From Pavlovales sp. CCMP2436 (Eukaryota > Haptophyta > Pavlovophyceae > Pavlovales), in the NCBI GenBank assembly GCA_026770615.1, contig MU631318.1, positions 223,327-233,821 of the forward strand: a DNA stretch of 10,495 bases. The letters run 5' to 3'. The notes beneath the pieces are model-generated. The model saw nothing but the letters and a program-made list of their open reading frames with translations, searched no databases and was not told where the DNA came from. The first letter of the stretch is position 1. Each line of letters opens with the position of its first letter. Both the position numbers and the translations under genes were made by a program. This document shows positions 1 through 6,116 of the stretch, one piece after another.

Positions 1-116
1 CTTATCAACTTGAGAAACTGGATTTCGGGTAGGCTCATCAGTTTCTTCGGCCAAAAAAAAACCCAGGCTCAGTTTATTCCTAACGGTACGATATCTTACT
101 GCCCGCGACATGGCTC
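1..116 (-). mobile_element. MITE copy, reverse orientation, cut by window edge
   Basis: Read on the minus strand, this begins TA at 118-117, then a diverged terminus leading into TCGCGGGCA followed by GTAAGA. That matches the left terminal repeat of the intact MITEs at 2581-2748 and 5040-5206. It is followed by two copies of the motif A(A/T)(G/T)AAACTGAGCCT, which also occurs twice in the intact copies, and by a run of nine T. The AT-rich middle of the family appears shortened, and the far terminal repeat is not visible before position 1. No gene is seen here. The assignment rests on the terminus and the subterminal motifs. Confidence 0.6.
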
Positions 117-146
117 TACATATGCTGTGAGGGTAGTAGTACGTTA

Positions 147-199
147 AGGGGGTCGCGGGCAATAAGAAAATGTGCCTCATACTTTGCGTCCTTCAATTG
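147..199 (+). mobile_element. Left half of a MITE, interrupted at the Copia-A LTR
   Basis: After TA (145-146) comes AGGGGG and then TCGCGGGCAATAAGAA (153-168), the same 16 bases as the left end of the intact MITE at 5040-5206. A GCCTC motif and a short AT-rich stretch ending in CAATTG follow. Similarity stops where the Copia-A LTR begins. The break corresponds to the middle of the intact MITE, just before its TTTGTATG stretch, and that stretch is exactly where the fragment at 9980 starts. I infer that this is the left half of the same copy. Its TIR faces that of the reversed copy at 1-116, so the pair forms an inverted repeat (96-108 / 153-165, one mismatch) with a ~44-bp spacer. Confidence 0.75.
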
Positions 200-435
200 T
201 GTTGAGGTACTCGTGCGATGGCGCACGGGTCCGGAGTGAAGCGCCGTCAAGGGCTGTCGACGGGAGCTAGAATAACTTCTAATAATGGAAGAGAACGCAG
301 AAACGACTCAAGTTTAATCATAGAGACTTAAGGCAAGTTCCTTGCTATCTTAGCCGGACTGCGAATATCCCGGACTGAGAGTCCGAAGGGAGGATCGAGT
401 CAGGTAAATCTGACCAGTGTCAGATTACCTTGACA
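200..435 (-). repeat. 3' LTR of Copia-A
   Basis: The boundaries are inferred. On the minus strand it starts TGTCAAGGTA at 435, directly after a G-rich polypurine tract, and ends TACCTCAACA at 200. The two ends form the short imperfect inverted repeat usual for LTRs (TGTYRAGGTA, beginning TG and ending CA). Length 236 bp. No second LTR of this family is in the window, so the borders cannot be confirmed by pairwise comparison. The LTR contains three hairpins: 212-227 (6-bp stem), 371-385 (6-bp stem) and 399-434 (15 pairs, two bulges). The last one begins one base inside the 5' edge. Confidence 0.65.
399..434 (-). other. Bulged stem-loop at the start of the Copia-A LTR
   Basis: Arms 399-414 and 419-434 are inverted repeats (GTCAGGTAAATCTGAC against GTCAGATTACCTTGAC) separated by CAGT. 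They form about 15 base pairs with one single-base bulge on each arm. The structure sits at the LTR edge, one base inside the inferred TG terminus. It could be an RNA structure or an integrase-recognition feature. Nothing in the sequence distinguishes these. Confidence 0.6.
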
Positions 436-444
436 CCCCCCCTC
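436..444 (-). other. Polypurine tract of Copia-A
   Basis: On the minus strand this reads GAGGGGGGG and directly precedes the TGTCAAGG start of the LTR. This is where plus-strand DNA priming occurs in LTR retroelements. The Copia-B element has an almost identical arrangement (GCGGGGGGG then TGTTGG), which supports the LTR border. Confidence 0.7.
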
Positions 445-576
445 GATATGACGAGTAGGGTGGATGATGCAATTAAGAATGTGCATGTTGCCAAAACGCC
501 AAAGTGATGAAGTTGCCTTGAACTTGGTCGTTGGCTTGATCATGTCCGTGATCAGTTTCGCAAAGAGCTTATTGAA
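445..576 (-). other. Copia-A 3' end between the RNase H stop and the polypurine tract
   Basis: On the minus strand, after the TAG at 577-579, the same frame continues with FNKLFAKLITDMIK and stays open to the polypurine tract. The first part resembles the usual copia C-terminus after the FTK motif, so the TAG may be a nonsense mutation rather than the original stop. The rest has no recognisable feature. Confidence 0.4.
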
Positions 577-1636
577 CTAGGCGCCTCCGAGCAGCTTGGT
601 GAAGCCGTCAGCGATGTTGTCGTTGTGCCCACCTTCTGGATGGAGATGACCTTTTGCTCGACACAGTCGCGAATGAAGTGATGCCAGATGTCAATGTGTG
701 TGGTGCGCGAGTGAAACTTGGGGTTGTGCGCGAGGTCGATCGCGCCCTTGTTGTCCTCAAAGAGCGGGAGCGGGGCGTCGATCTTGATGATGCCCAGGTC
801 GTTGATGATGTCGCAGAAGTAGATGGCCTCCTTGCCGGCGTCGGCGAGGACGAGGTACTCGGCTTCTGTCGACGAGAGCGTGGTGATGGACTGCCGAGTG
901 GAGCGCCAGCTGACAGGCGCGCCTGCAAAAGAAGAAGACATACCCAGTTGTCGAGCGGCGGCGCTCGAGGGCGGCTGCCCAGTCAGAGTCGACGTAGGCC
1001 ACTAGGTGCGGCAGCGTCTCCTCCTTGCACGCCTTGGAGCTGCGGTAGAGGAGACCTTGGTTGTCGAGCCAGCGAGGTAGAGCCAGACGCGCTTGACGGC
1101 GTCGAGCGCAGAGCTGGTTGGAGATGCTATCGGGCGCCCGGGAAGTTTGATGTGAAAGCGACGTTCGGCCGACAGGTGTTGGAGATGAAGAGCAGCGCCC
1201 CGACCATGGAGCGGAAGTTGGAGCTGCTCTCGCGACCGAGTAGCTCGGGCTCGTCTAAGCCGTCGTGCTTGTCGAGGTTGATCATCATCGGGGATTTCTT
1301 CGTGGAGATGCCCAAGAGGTCGAAGCGCTCGAGGCAGGTCGCGATGTAGAAAAGCATCGACAGTGTGATGCTTTTCTTGTCCTGCTCGACGTTGACGCCG
1401 AGAAAGGTCTTGATGGGGCCGAGGAAGCGGCCCTTGAGCTCGTCGACGATCTCTGCGCAGGCCGTTGAGCTTGGAGAGCTCGAGAGCAGAAGGAAATCGT
1501 TCACGAACAAGCCCGCAATGTCGATGGAGCCATCCTCACGGATGCGGCGGTAGACAGACCTAGAGGTGTCGATGCGGTGGAACTTGATGCGTTCCTTGAT
1601 GCCGTGATTGGTCTTCCACCAGAGTCGGCCACTCTG
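577..1636 (-). pseudogene. Copia-A pol fragment: C-terminal RT and RNase H
   Basis: Reading leftwards from 1636, the frame gives GRLWWKTNHGIK, SVYRRIREDG, then FVNDFLLLSSS at about 1507-1475. The last is the position of the RT catalytic YVDDLL motif. Here the first Asp is Asn (AAC at 1499-1501), which would abolish polymerase activity. LGVNVEQD and VGALLFISNTCRPNVAFT follow. The RT to RNase H connection (1003-1130) is split over three frames; the piece LDAVKRVWLYLAGST is recognisable. RNase H has YVDSDWA (about 996-976), a frameshift near 940, LSSTEAEY, EDNKGAIDL and HIDIWHHFIRD, so its acidic residues are kept. Another frameshift near 630 leads into NDNIADGFTKLLGGA and a TAG at 577-579. In intact relatives this encodes the DNA polymerase and RNase H parts of the Pol polyprotein, acting in the virus-like particle. 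Confidence 0.9.
1630..1636. repeat. Target-site duplication, left copy (CACTCTG)
   Basis: CACTCTG here recurs at 3103-3109. The two copies bracket the 1466-bp insertion in the Copia-A RT. Removing the insertion and one copy joins ...LKQS to GRLWW... in one frame, as expected in copia RTs. Confidence 0.75.
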
Positions 1637-1653
1637 GGCATGGAACAGCGGGC

Positions 1654-2427
1654 ATGGAACGTGACCAGCAGGCGAGCGCCCCCCAGGCGGGTCTCGCTGG
1701 GACGGCGAGCTCCTTCGTGCCGACGGCGACCGACGCGCGTGCGTGTCTGGTTGACCTCCGCGCGCAGGAGCACGCTGTGGTCCACGAGCAGTTCGAGATG
1801 CTCGTGGAGGAAAAGCGAAGGATGACGCTCAACGGAGAGGTGGTCACGGCGCAATACTGTGACCACCGAGGTGTCTACCTCGTTACCCTCACCTACACGT
1901 TCGGCGAGGCGGACGCCCCACAGGGCGCCGCGGCGCGACCGGCCGGTCGCAACCGCGACGCTCCACGAGATCGCCCGCTGCTTGCAAAGGCGGCGGCCCC
2001 CGACTGCAAGGGCGCGGGCGCGCGCTCATCGCCGTCGGCGGGAATCTCGGGGAGGAGGCTAAACAACTGGAAGAAGAAGCACTGCAGTGATGGCACATTG
2101 CGGCCGGGGGCGGGGATGCGCGTGGCGGCTCGGACCGCCAAGCGCCGCGCCGGCTTCCCGGCACGGCAGGAGGCGGCCGTCGCCTCGCGCTCCTTCTCCA
2201 CGGCCGCTGGGAAGCCGAGAGCCAATGCTTCATCCAGGGCACCAGCGAAGCCCGCGCAGACACGCACCTCGTCCGAATCCGATTCGGACGAGGACTCGGA
2301 GCTGCCGTCCGGCTCGGACGAGGACTCGGCGATGGAGGAGGATATCGACGAGTCGCTCTCGGACGCAACCGAAGCGATGGCTGCACAATGCTTCGTCGGC
2401 GGATCGAAAGGTGGATCGAAACGCTAG
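1654..2427 (+). CDS. Hypothetical protein, basic middle and acidic Ser/Asp/Glu tail
   Basis: A 257-codon ORF with an ATG at 1654 and a TAG at 2425. I do not recognise it. Residues ~35-90 look most like a folded domain (VVHEQFEMLVEEKRRMTLNG, then TAQYCDHRGVYLVTLTYTF). Residues ~90-200 are Ala/Pro/Arg-rich and basic. Residues ~205-240 are a Ser/Asp/Glu run (SESDSDEDSE, SGSDEDS, MEEDIDES), of the kind seen in nuclear or chromatin-associated proteins. A 19-bp palindrome (2271-2289) lies in the DNA for the acidic run. The ORF fills the left part of the insertion and could be its own protein, a captured host exon or chance. The DNA is very GC-rich and a 165-codon ORF is open on the other strand, so openness alone is weak evidence. 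No promoter or poly(A) signal is evident. Confidence 0.35.
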   Translation: MERDQQASAPQAGLAGTASSFVPTATDARACLVDLRAQEHAVVHEQFEMLVEEKRRMTLNGEVVTAQYCDHRGVYLVTLTYTFGEADAPQGAAARPAGRNRDAPRDRPLLAKAAAPDCKGAGARSSPSAGISGRRLNNWKKKHCSDGTLRPGAGMRVAARTAKRRAGFPARQEAAVASRSFSTAAGKPRANASSRAPAKPAQTRTSSESDSDEDSELPSGSDEDSAMEEDIDESLSDATEAMAAQCFVGGSKGGSKR

Positions 2428-2578
2428 CTGGAGCAGGCCGCGCCGTGAGGCGCGGTAGCGCCGCTGCAGGCGTAACGCCGCGTTGCGAGAACGCGGAAGG
2501 GGGGCACTTTGCACTGCCCCCTGCTGTCCCTCGTCTCAGGCGGGCTGCGGACCCAGGTGTAGAGCGGGGAATTCAGCC
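2428..2578. other. GC-rich hairpin stretch, no gene
   Basis: Two perfect hairpins follow each other. CCGCGTT / AACGCGG (2478-2484 and 2490-2496) has a 5-base loop, and GGGGGCA / TGCCCCC (2500-2506 and 2515-2521) has an 8-base loop. They lie just after the hypothetical ORF and before the MITE. I see no coding potential. They may be an RNA 3' end structure of the host element. Confidence 0.5.
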
Positions 2579-2580
2579 TA

Positions 2581-2748
2581 CAGGGGAACGCGGTCAATAA
2601 GAAACCGTCGTGTTAAGAAACTGAGCCTCTTTTTGTTTGCATTGTTTGTATGTAATTTAAGCAAATTTAAGCATTGTGTGTATGTAATTTGCTAAGAAAC
2701 TCATCCTCAGCCTCAAAAAGCGCCGTTCTTATTGCCCGCGATTCCCTG
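2581..2748 (+). mobile_element. MITE, complete copy (168 bp, TA duplication)
   Basis: Starts CAGGGGAACGCGGTCAATAA and ends GCCCGCGATTCCCTG. The ends are inverted repeats over about 23 bases with three mismatches. TA occurs directly outside on both sides (2579-2580, 2749-2750). The interior is AT-rich, unlike its surroundings, and carries the motif AAGAAACTGAGCCTC near the left end, a related CTAAGAAACTCATCCTCAGCC near the right end, and two copies of GCATTGTnTGTATGTAATTT 32 bases apart. No ORF is present. It is a short non-autonomous DNA element. A TA duplication points to a Tc1/mariner-like transposase, but the CAGGG terminus is not specific. Confidence 0.9.
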
Positions 2749-2750
2749 TA

Positions 2751-3085
2751 CCTAGGGATCTTCGGGGCACCACAGGGGCAGTATGCAGCATCGTGCCGGG
2801 CGTACGACGGAAACGATCCTCCCCGCTGTCCAAGTGGGGCCCCGCTGTCATGCGGGGACTACGTGCTCAACGATTTGTTCACCACGGGCGGGTGCTGCAC
2901 TTTCAGACGACGCGAGGGAGAGCAGTGGAGGTCGGTCAGCGCGCCAGTCGAGAGTTGTCCGTCGTCGATCGTCGTGTGTCTGAACTGATCAGCAGTGGGG
3001 ATGGTATCCGTGTGCTCGGGGTGGATCCCTGGATCTGAGTGTTTTTCAACACTTAAATCCAGTAAGATCTTCACGGGGATGGACG
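2751..3085 (+). repeat. Repeat B, copy 1
   Basis: From about 2881 to 3085 this aligns with 10111-10333. Shared blocks include AGACGA, GGTCAGCGCG, CAGTC, GTGTCTGA, GGTATCCG, CCGTGTGCTC, GAGTGTT with CAACACTT, and a final GGGGA(T/C)GGACG. In both copies repeat B directly follows the right end of a MITE. It contains a hairpin at 3029-3062 and a GGGGAYGG motif on each side of the hairpin segment. ORFs across it are not conserved between the two copies, so it is probably non-coding. The stretch 2751-2880 has no clear counterpart in copy 2. Family unknown. Confidence 0.75.
3029..3062 (+). other. Conserved hairpin in repeat B, copy 1
   Basis: Arms 3029-3043 and 3048-3062 (CTGGATCTGAGTGTT and AACACTTAAATCCAG) pair around a TTTC loop with one C-A mismatch and one G-T pair. 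Copy 2 (10278-10306) forms the same hairpin, with a T-A pair replaced by C-G and the C-A mismatch replaced by C-G. Confidence 0.75.
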
Positions 3086-3102
3086 CTAACTAGAAACTTG
3101 TT

Positions 3103-3109
3103 CACTCTG
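3103..3109. repeat. Target-site duplication, right copy (CACTCTG)
   Basis: Identical to 1630-1636. It marks the right edge of the 1466-bp insertion, and Copia-A RT coding resumes here on the minus strand (ending ...INDLKQS). Confidence 0.75.
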
Positions 3110-4051
3110 CTTGAGATCGTTGATGGCGCGGCGGCAGCGCAGCGTGACCTTGAAGCCGGGCGGCGCGATGACCTTGGCCTAGTAGAGCGGCGGGAGTCCG
3201 AGGTGGAGTTCTTTCGAGTCAGGGACCTCAGCGTTGAGGTATACTGATGATACATCTGTGCTGCAGACTTGCCAGCGAGAGTCGCCGGGCTTGCGCATAA
3301 AGGCGGCGTGATCGAGGAGTAAACGTAACGAGTTGTAGCGCAGCGTCGGGGAGTAGGTCTCTTCGTAGTAGAGACCTGGAATTTGCCGGAATCCTTGCGC
3401 GACGATGCGCGCCTTGTACTTGTCAACCGTCCCGTTGGCTTGAGGCTTGAGCTTGAAGACGAACTTGGTCGGGATGATCGGCGCTCGCTCGCGGATGAAG
3501 ACCTCGTCCCATGTGTGGAGAACACGGTGGGACTCGAGCTCATTGATGATGGCAGTGGCCCAATCATTCTTGTAGTCGCCGGCCATGGCGACCTTGAAGT
3601 TCTCGGGCGTCGGCACGTCGGCGGCGAGTAGGACCACGTTGGCCGTGTAGTTGTGTCGTGGATGCTGTCGCACCCTGACACGGAGGTTGCCGGTCGGGCG
3701 AACGATCGGCGGAGAGGATGACTCAGAGGAAGGCTCTGAGGATGTCCCGGAGGATGAAGTCGGCGTGGCGGTGCGCGGCGGCGGTGCGTCATCGTCATCT
3801 GAGTCCGAGTCTTAGTTGAGCGGCGGCGGGTCGTCGTTGACGTCCTCGCCTTCACCCCCATTGGCTGCTATATCGGCGGCGATCTGGTCGTCGTCGGAGA
3901 AGCCAGAGGTGTTGGTGAACGGGTTGGAGCCGCTATGGTGCACGCTCCTTGAAGTGTTGTCGGCGATGGTGGACTCGTTGAAGAGCACATGCCGAGAGAC
4001 CGTGATGACGTTGTCGTCTGTGACTAGAACGTATCCGAGGGCGTGGCGCAG
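3110..4051 (-). pseudogene. Copia-A pol fragment: integrase C-terminus, linker and N-terminal RT
   Basis: After the TAG at 4052-4054 the frame continues HALGYVLVTDDNVITVSRHVLFNE, the conserved end of the copia integrase region. A low-complexity acidic and Ser/Pro linker follows, with a TAA at 3812-3814. Then comes the RVT_2 reverse transcriptase: WATAIINELESH, VLHTWDEV, TKFVFKLKPQANGTVDKYKARIVAQGF, YYEETYSP, and CSTDVSSVYLNAEV, which holds the first catalytic Asp. A TAG at 3179-3181 follows LGLPPLY, and the frame then gives PPGFK and INDLKQS up to the insertion. The catalytic core before the insertion is well conserved. The fragment is broken by two stops and joins to 577-1636. Confidence 0.9.
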
Positions 4052-5037
4052 CTAGCCGTTCTCGAAGAGGCCCGAGGAGCCATACCCGACGAAGTTGCCA
4101 TGCAGCGCGTGCAGTCCGAACTTGCAGGTTGCGTCGCGCGTGGCTTGCCGTAGATATGCCACTGAGCACCCCCATATGCGGAGCTTTGATAGGTCGGGCG
4201 CCCTGCCGAAGAGCTTCTCGTATGGCGAGAGCTTGTCACCCGGAGAGGTGAGCTGGTTGCGTGTCCATGCAGCGGACATGATAGCCCACCCCCACCAGCG
4301 AGGCGACATGCCGGACACGTTGAGCATTGCGCGCACGTCGGGGATAAGGGTGCCAAAGGTGCGATCTGCGACGCCGTTCCGTTGGTCTGGGGGTTGTACG
4401 GGACCGACACCTCGTTGATGAGCATGTCGTACTTGCGCAAGACGGACGTCCAGGCCGAGAAAGTGAGCTCCGATGCGCCGTCGAGGTGCAGCCTTGCGCC
4501 TGCGAGTCGGTGCTTAAGGGAGTTGGCTCTCATCTCGTCAAGGTAGAGCTGCAGCTTTGCAGGCGCCTCGGACTTGACGTGCATCATGTAGATGCTGGTG
4601 TATGCCGCGAAGTCGTAATTGAAGAATGGCAAAATGCGCGACGTGAGGAGAAAGGCTGTTGATCGGCCCGAGCATGTCGCTGTGGATGATCTCGAACGGT
4701 CAAATCGAAGGAGTGCGCGTGCCGTTGAATGGCAGGGCCTTCATCCGCGCGACGTCGGACTCAGAGAAGATCTCGGGCTTGGCCTCGGCGCCGGCGATGT
4801 CAGGGTGCTGAGCGATTGTGCGACGGACGGCGTGACGGCCTGCGTGGTTGAAGCGGGCCCGCCAAAGGTCGGACGTCTCCTGTGAGAGGTTAGCAGAGAG
4901 CGCCTTGTGGATGGTCGGCGTGTAGTCGAGCGGCACATTGACCGAGCACTTGATGAGGTGATCGATCCCGAACTTGATCTGTGTGCGCCGAGTCGACGTG
5001 ATGGACTTCAGGGAGCCATCGTTGACGTCGAAAATGA
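4052..5037 (-). pseudogene. Copia-A pol fragment: GAG-pre-integrase and integrase
   Basis: Begins IIFDVNDGSLKS. The GAG-pre-integrase domain follows (DLWRARFNHAGRHAVRR ... MKALPF). Of its HHCC zinc site, only the second His is clear: the first His is Arg, and both Cys positions (S-E-S-D) are lost. A TGA at 4700-4702 precedes FEIIHSDMLGP, which holds the first catalytic Asp (4676-4678). The second Asp lies in LHLDGASE (4480-4482). PYNPQTNG is followed by a frameshift near 4370 into NGVADRTFGTL. At the position of the third catalytic acid, usually Glu, there is Asp (4365-4367), about 38 residues after the second. WWGWAI and SPYEKLFGRAPDLSKLRIWGC follow. In intact relatives this is the integrase that inserts the cDNA. 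Confidence 0.9.
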
Positions 5038-5039
5038 TA

Positions 5040-5206
5040 CAGGGTGTCGCGGGCAATAAGAAGCCGTAGTTTCAAGAAGCTGAGCCTCGTTTTGTTGCAT
5101 TGTTTGTATGTGTTTTAAGCTAATTTAAGCATTGTTTGTTTGTAATTTGCTAAGAAGCTAAGCCTCAAGCTCAAAATTCGCCCTTCCTATTGCCCGCGAT
5201 CCCCTG
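5040..5206 (+). mobile_element. MITE, complete copy (167 bp) in Copia-A coding sequence
   Basis: Begins CAGGGTG then TCGCGGGCAATAAGAA, and ends TTCCTATTGCCCGCGA then TCCCCTG. TA lies directly outside on both sides (5038-5039, 5207-5208). The left and right terminal repeats match with about three mismatches in 23. The interior is AT-rich with AAGAAGCTGAGCCTC on the left and CTAAGAAGCTAAGCCTC on the right, as in the copy at 2581. On the minus strand, deleting it plus one TA joins AAQCYS to IIFDVNDG in the same frame. It therefore inserted into an already formed gag-pol gene. Confidence 0.92.
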
Positions 5207-5208
5207 TA

Positions 5209-5796
5209 GAGTAGCATTGAGCTGCCAGCGAGCGGACTGAGAGGAGCAGCGTCTCCAGGCCGTGCACGGAGAGCGCGTCGATCAAGTCAACTCGTAGGTA
5301 TTTACCGACATTGTCTGTGAACGTGGCGAAGATGAGGCCGCTGTGCACAGCTTGCATAGCTGCGCGGTTGGCCACTGAGATGCTGGCCTTGGTCGGCTGT
5401 GGGTCTGTGATGAATCCCCAGCTCTCGTCGACAAGCATGCTGACGGAGCAGCCCGAGTCGAGTGTGGCGTCGAAGACAAACTTGTCGTGCGTCTTGATGG
5501 GCGCCGAGGAGTGCTTTTCCTCCTTGTCCTCGGTCACGCTGTAGGCCGTGCAGAGGTGCGGAGCAGGCTTGCAGGTGATGATCGGCAAGCGCGCTTGGCC
5601 GGTCAGTAATGAAGATCTGAGCGACACAGTGGGCAAGTTGCCCTTGGGTTGCTGCGGCAGAGGCAGCGTCGTCATAGGAATCGGCTGAAGAGGCGGCGTC
5701 ATGGAAGATTCTTTTAGAGGAGGAGGCGCCGACGTGGACTCTTGAAATAGGGAAGTTGACAGTTTTGTGTTAGAACTTACGTTTATAATCTGGAGT
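5209..5796 (-). pseudogene. Copia-A fragment: end of gag and aspartic protease
   Basis: A reading frame is open from 5796 (no start seen; an internal ATG lies at 5702) down to the MITE. The N-terminal part is Pro/Ser/Thr-rich. The copia protease active site is FDATLDSGCSVSML, with the catalytic Asp at 5457-5459. This is followed by LVDESWGFI and LRVDLIDALSVHGLETLLLSVRSLAA, the usual C-terminal half of the domain. In intact relatives it cleaves the Gag-Pol polyprotein. The frame carries on through the junction at 5796/5797, so the upstream gag was lost when this end was joined to Copia-B, not ended by a start codon. A GTAAGT splice-donor-like hexamer lies near 5779-5774, with no evidence of use. 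Confidence 0.85.
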
Positions 5797-6116
5797 TGTT
5801 GGAGGTATGGCTCTTGTATAGGCTCTTATAGCTACTGGCCAGTGGCTACGAGAGCATTATACTCAAGCTATACTACCTACATGCCTGCCCGCAGCACACA
5901 GCACCGCAAACACTTACTGGCCACAACCCTGGCTCAGTTTAAATTGTGTTGCCACTCAGTAATCGCTCAGTTTGCCGTCCGCCGCTGATCGCTTTGCACT
6001 GATCGCTCGTGAAGCTCTAACTTGCTGTATTTGATCCTGCCGCCCGTCGAGACGACGGGCACCCTCTAGCGCCGCAAGGACTAGAGGAGAGACGGAATGA
6101 CCGGCTAACACCAACA
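5797..6116 (+). repeat. 5' LTR of Copia-B
   Basis: 320 bp, starts TGTTGGAGG and ends CACCAACA, with the TG...CA ends and a short inverted repeat (TGTTGG / CCAACA). TATA-like stretches lie at 5817-5830 and 5857-5864. Two hairpins near the 3' end, GCCCGTCG / CGACGGGC (6042-6060) and CCTCTAG / CTAGAGG (6063-6087), are also present in the 3' LTR. The octamer TGATCGCT and close variants recur three times in 5960-6010. The LTR should supply promoter and poly(A) functions. No specific transcription start can be assigned. Confidence 0.92.

Larger units (their letters stand above)
1637..3102 (+). mobile_element. 1466-bp insertion in Copia-A RT, flanked by 7-bp duplication
   Basis: The insertion divides the RT exactly between LKQS and GRLWW and is flanked by CACTCTG on both sides. 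Its ends show no terminal inverted repeat (left GGCATGGAAC, repeated once after 4 bases; right ends AAACTTGTT) and no poly(A). It contains, in order, a 257-codon plus-strand ORF, a GC-rich hairpin region, a complete MITE (2581-2748) and repeat B (2751-3085). The MITE probably inserted into a pre-existing larger element. The class is unknown: a non-autonomous DNA element with lost ends, or a retroposed sequence. Orientation is given by the ORF only. Confidence 0.7.
200..5796 (-). mobile_element. Copia-A: degenerate, 5'-truncated Ty1/copia retrotransposon
   Basis: On the minus strand the order is protease (5209-5796), GAG-pre-integrase and integrase (4052-5037), RT (3110-4051 and 1127-1636), RNase H (577-1002), polypurine tract (436-444) and 3' LTR (200-435). 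Integrase before RT is diagnostic of the Ty1/copia superfamily (Pseudoviridae type). No 5' LTR and almost no gag are present: the coding sequence runs directly into the 5' LTR of Copia-B at 5796/5797. At least five in-frame stops (4700-4702, 4052-4054, 3812-3814, 3179-3181, 577-579) and about five frameshifts show that it is dead. Two later insertions (1637-3102 and 5040-5206) break it further. Confidence 0.9.

Noticed and set aside
654..1349. 231-codon plus-strand ORF opposite Copia-A RNase H and RT
   Set aside because: It is the complement of clearly recognised, frameshifted pol sequence. GC-rich coding DNA often has an open antisense frame, and the product resembles nothing known.
1889..2386. 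165-codon Pro/Arg-rich minus-strand ORF
   Set aside because: Low-complexity shadow opposite the plus-strand ORF at 1654-2427, with no domain-like segment.
1637..3102. Helitron or LTR element as the class of the 1466-bp insertion
   Set aside because: Helitrons give no target duplication and end CTRR with a hairpin. No direct terminal repeats of LTR size are present at its ends.
3046..3861. 271-codon minus-strand ORF, rich in Arg/Ser/Thr
   Set aside because: It is an alternate frame of the Copia-A linker and RT. The real frame is identified by RVT_2 motifs, and this one crosses the insertion edge.
5774..5779. GTAAGT on the minus strand as a splice donor in Copia-A
   Set aside because: A lone hexamer without a supported acceptor, in a truncated pseudogene.
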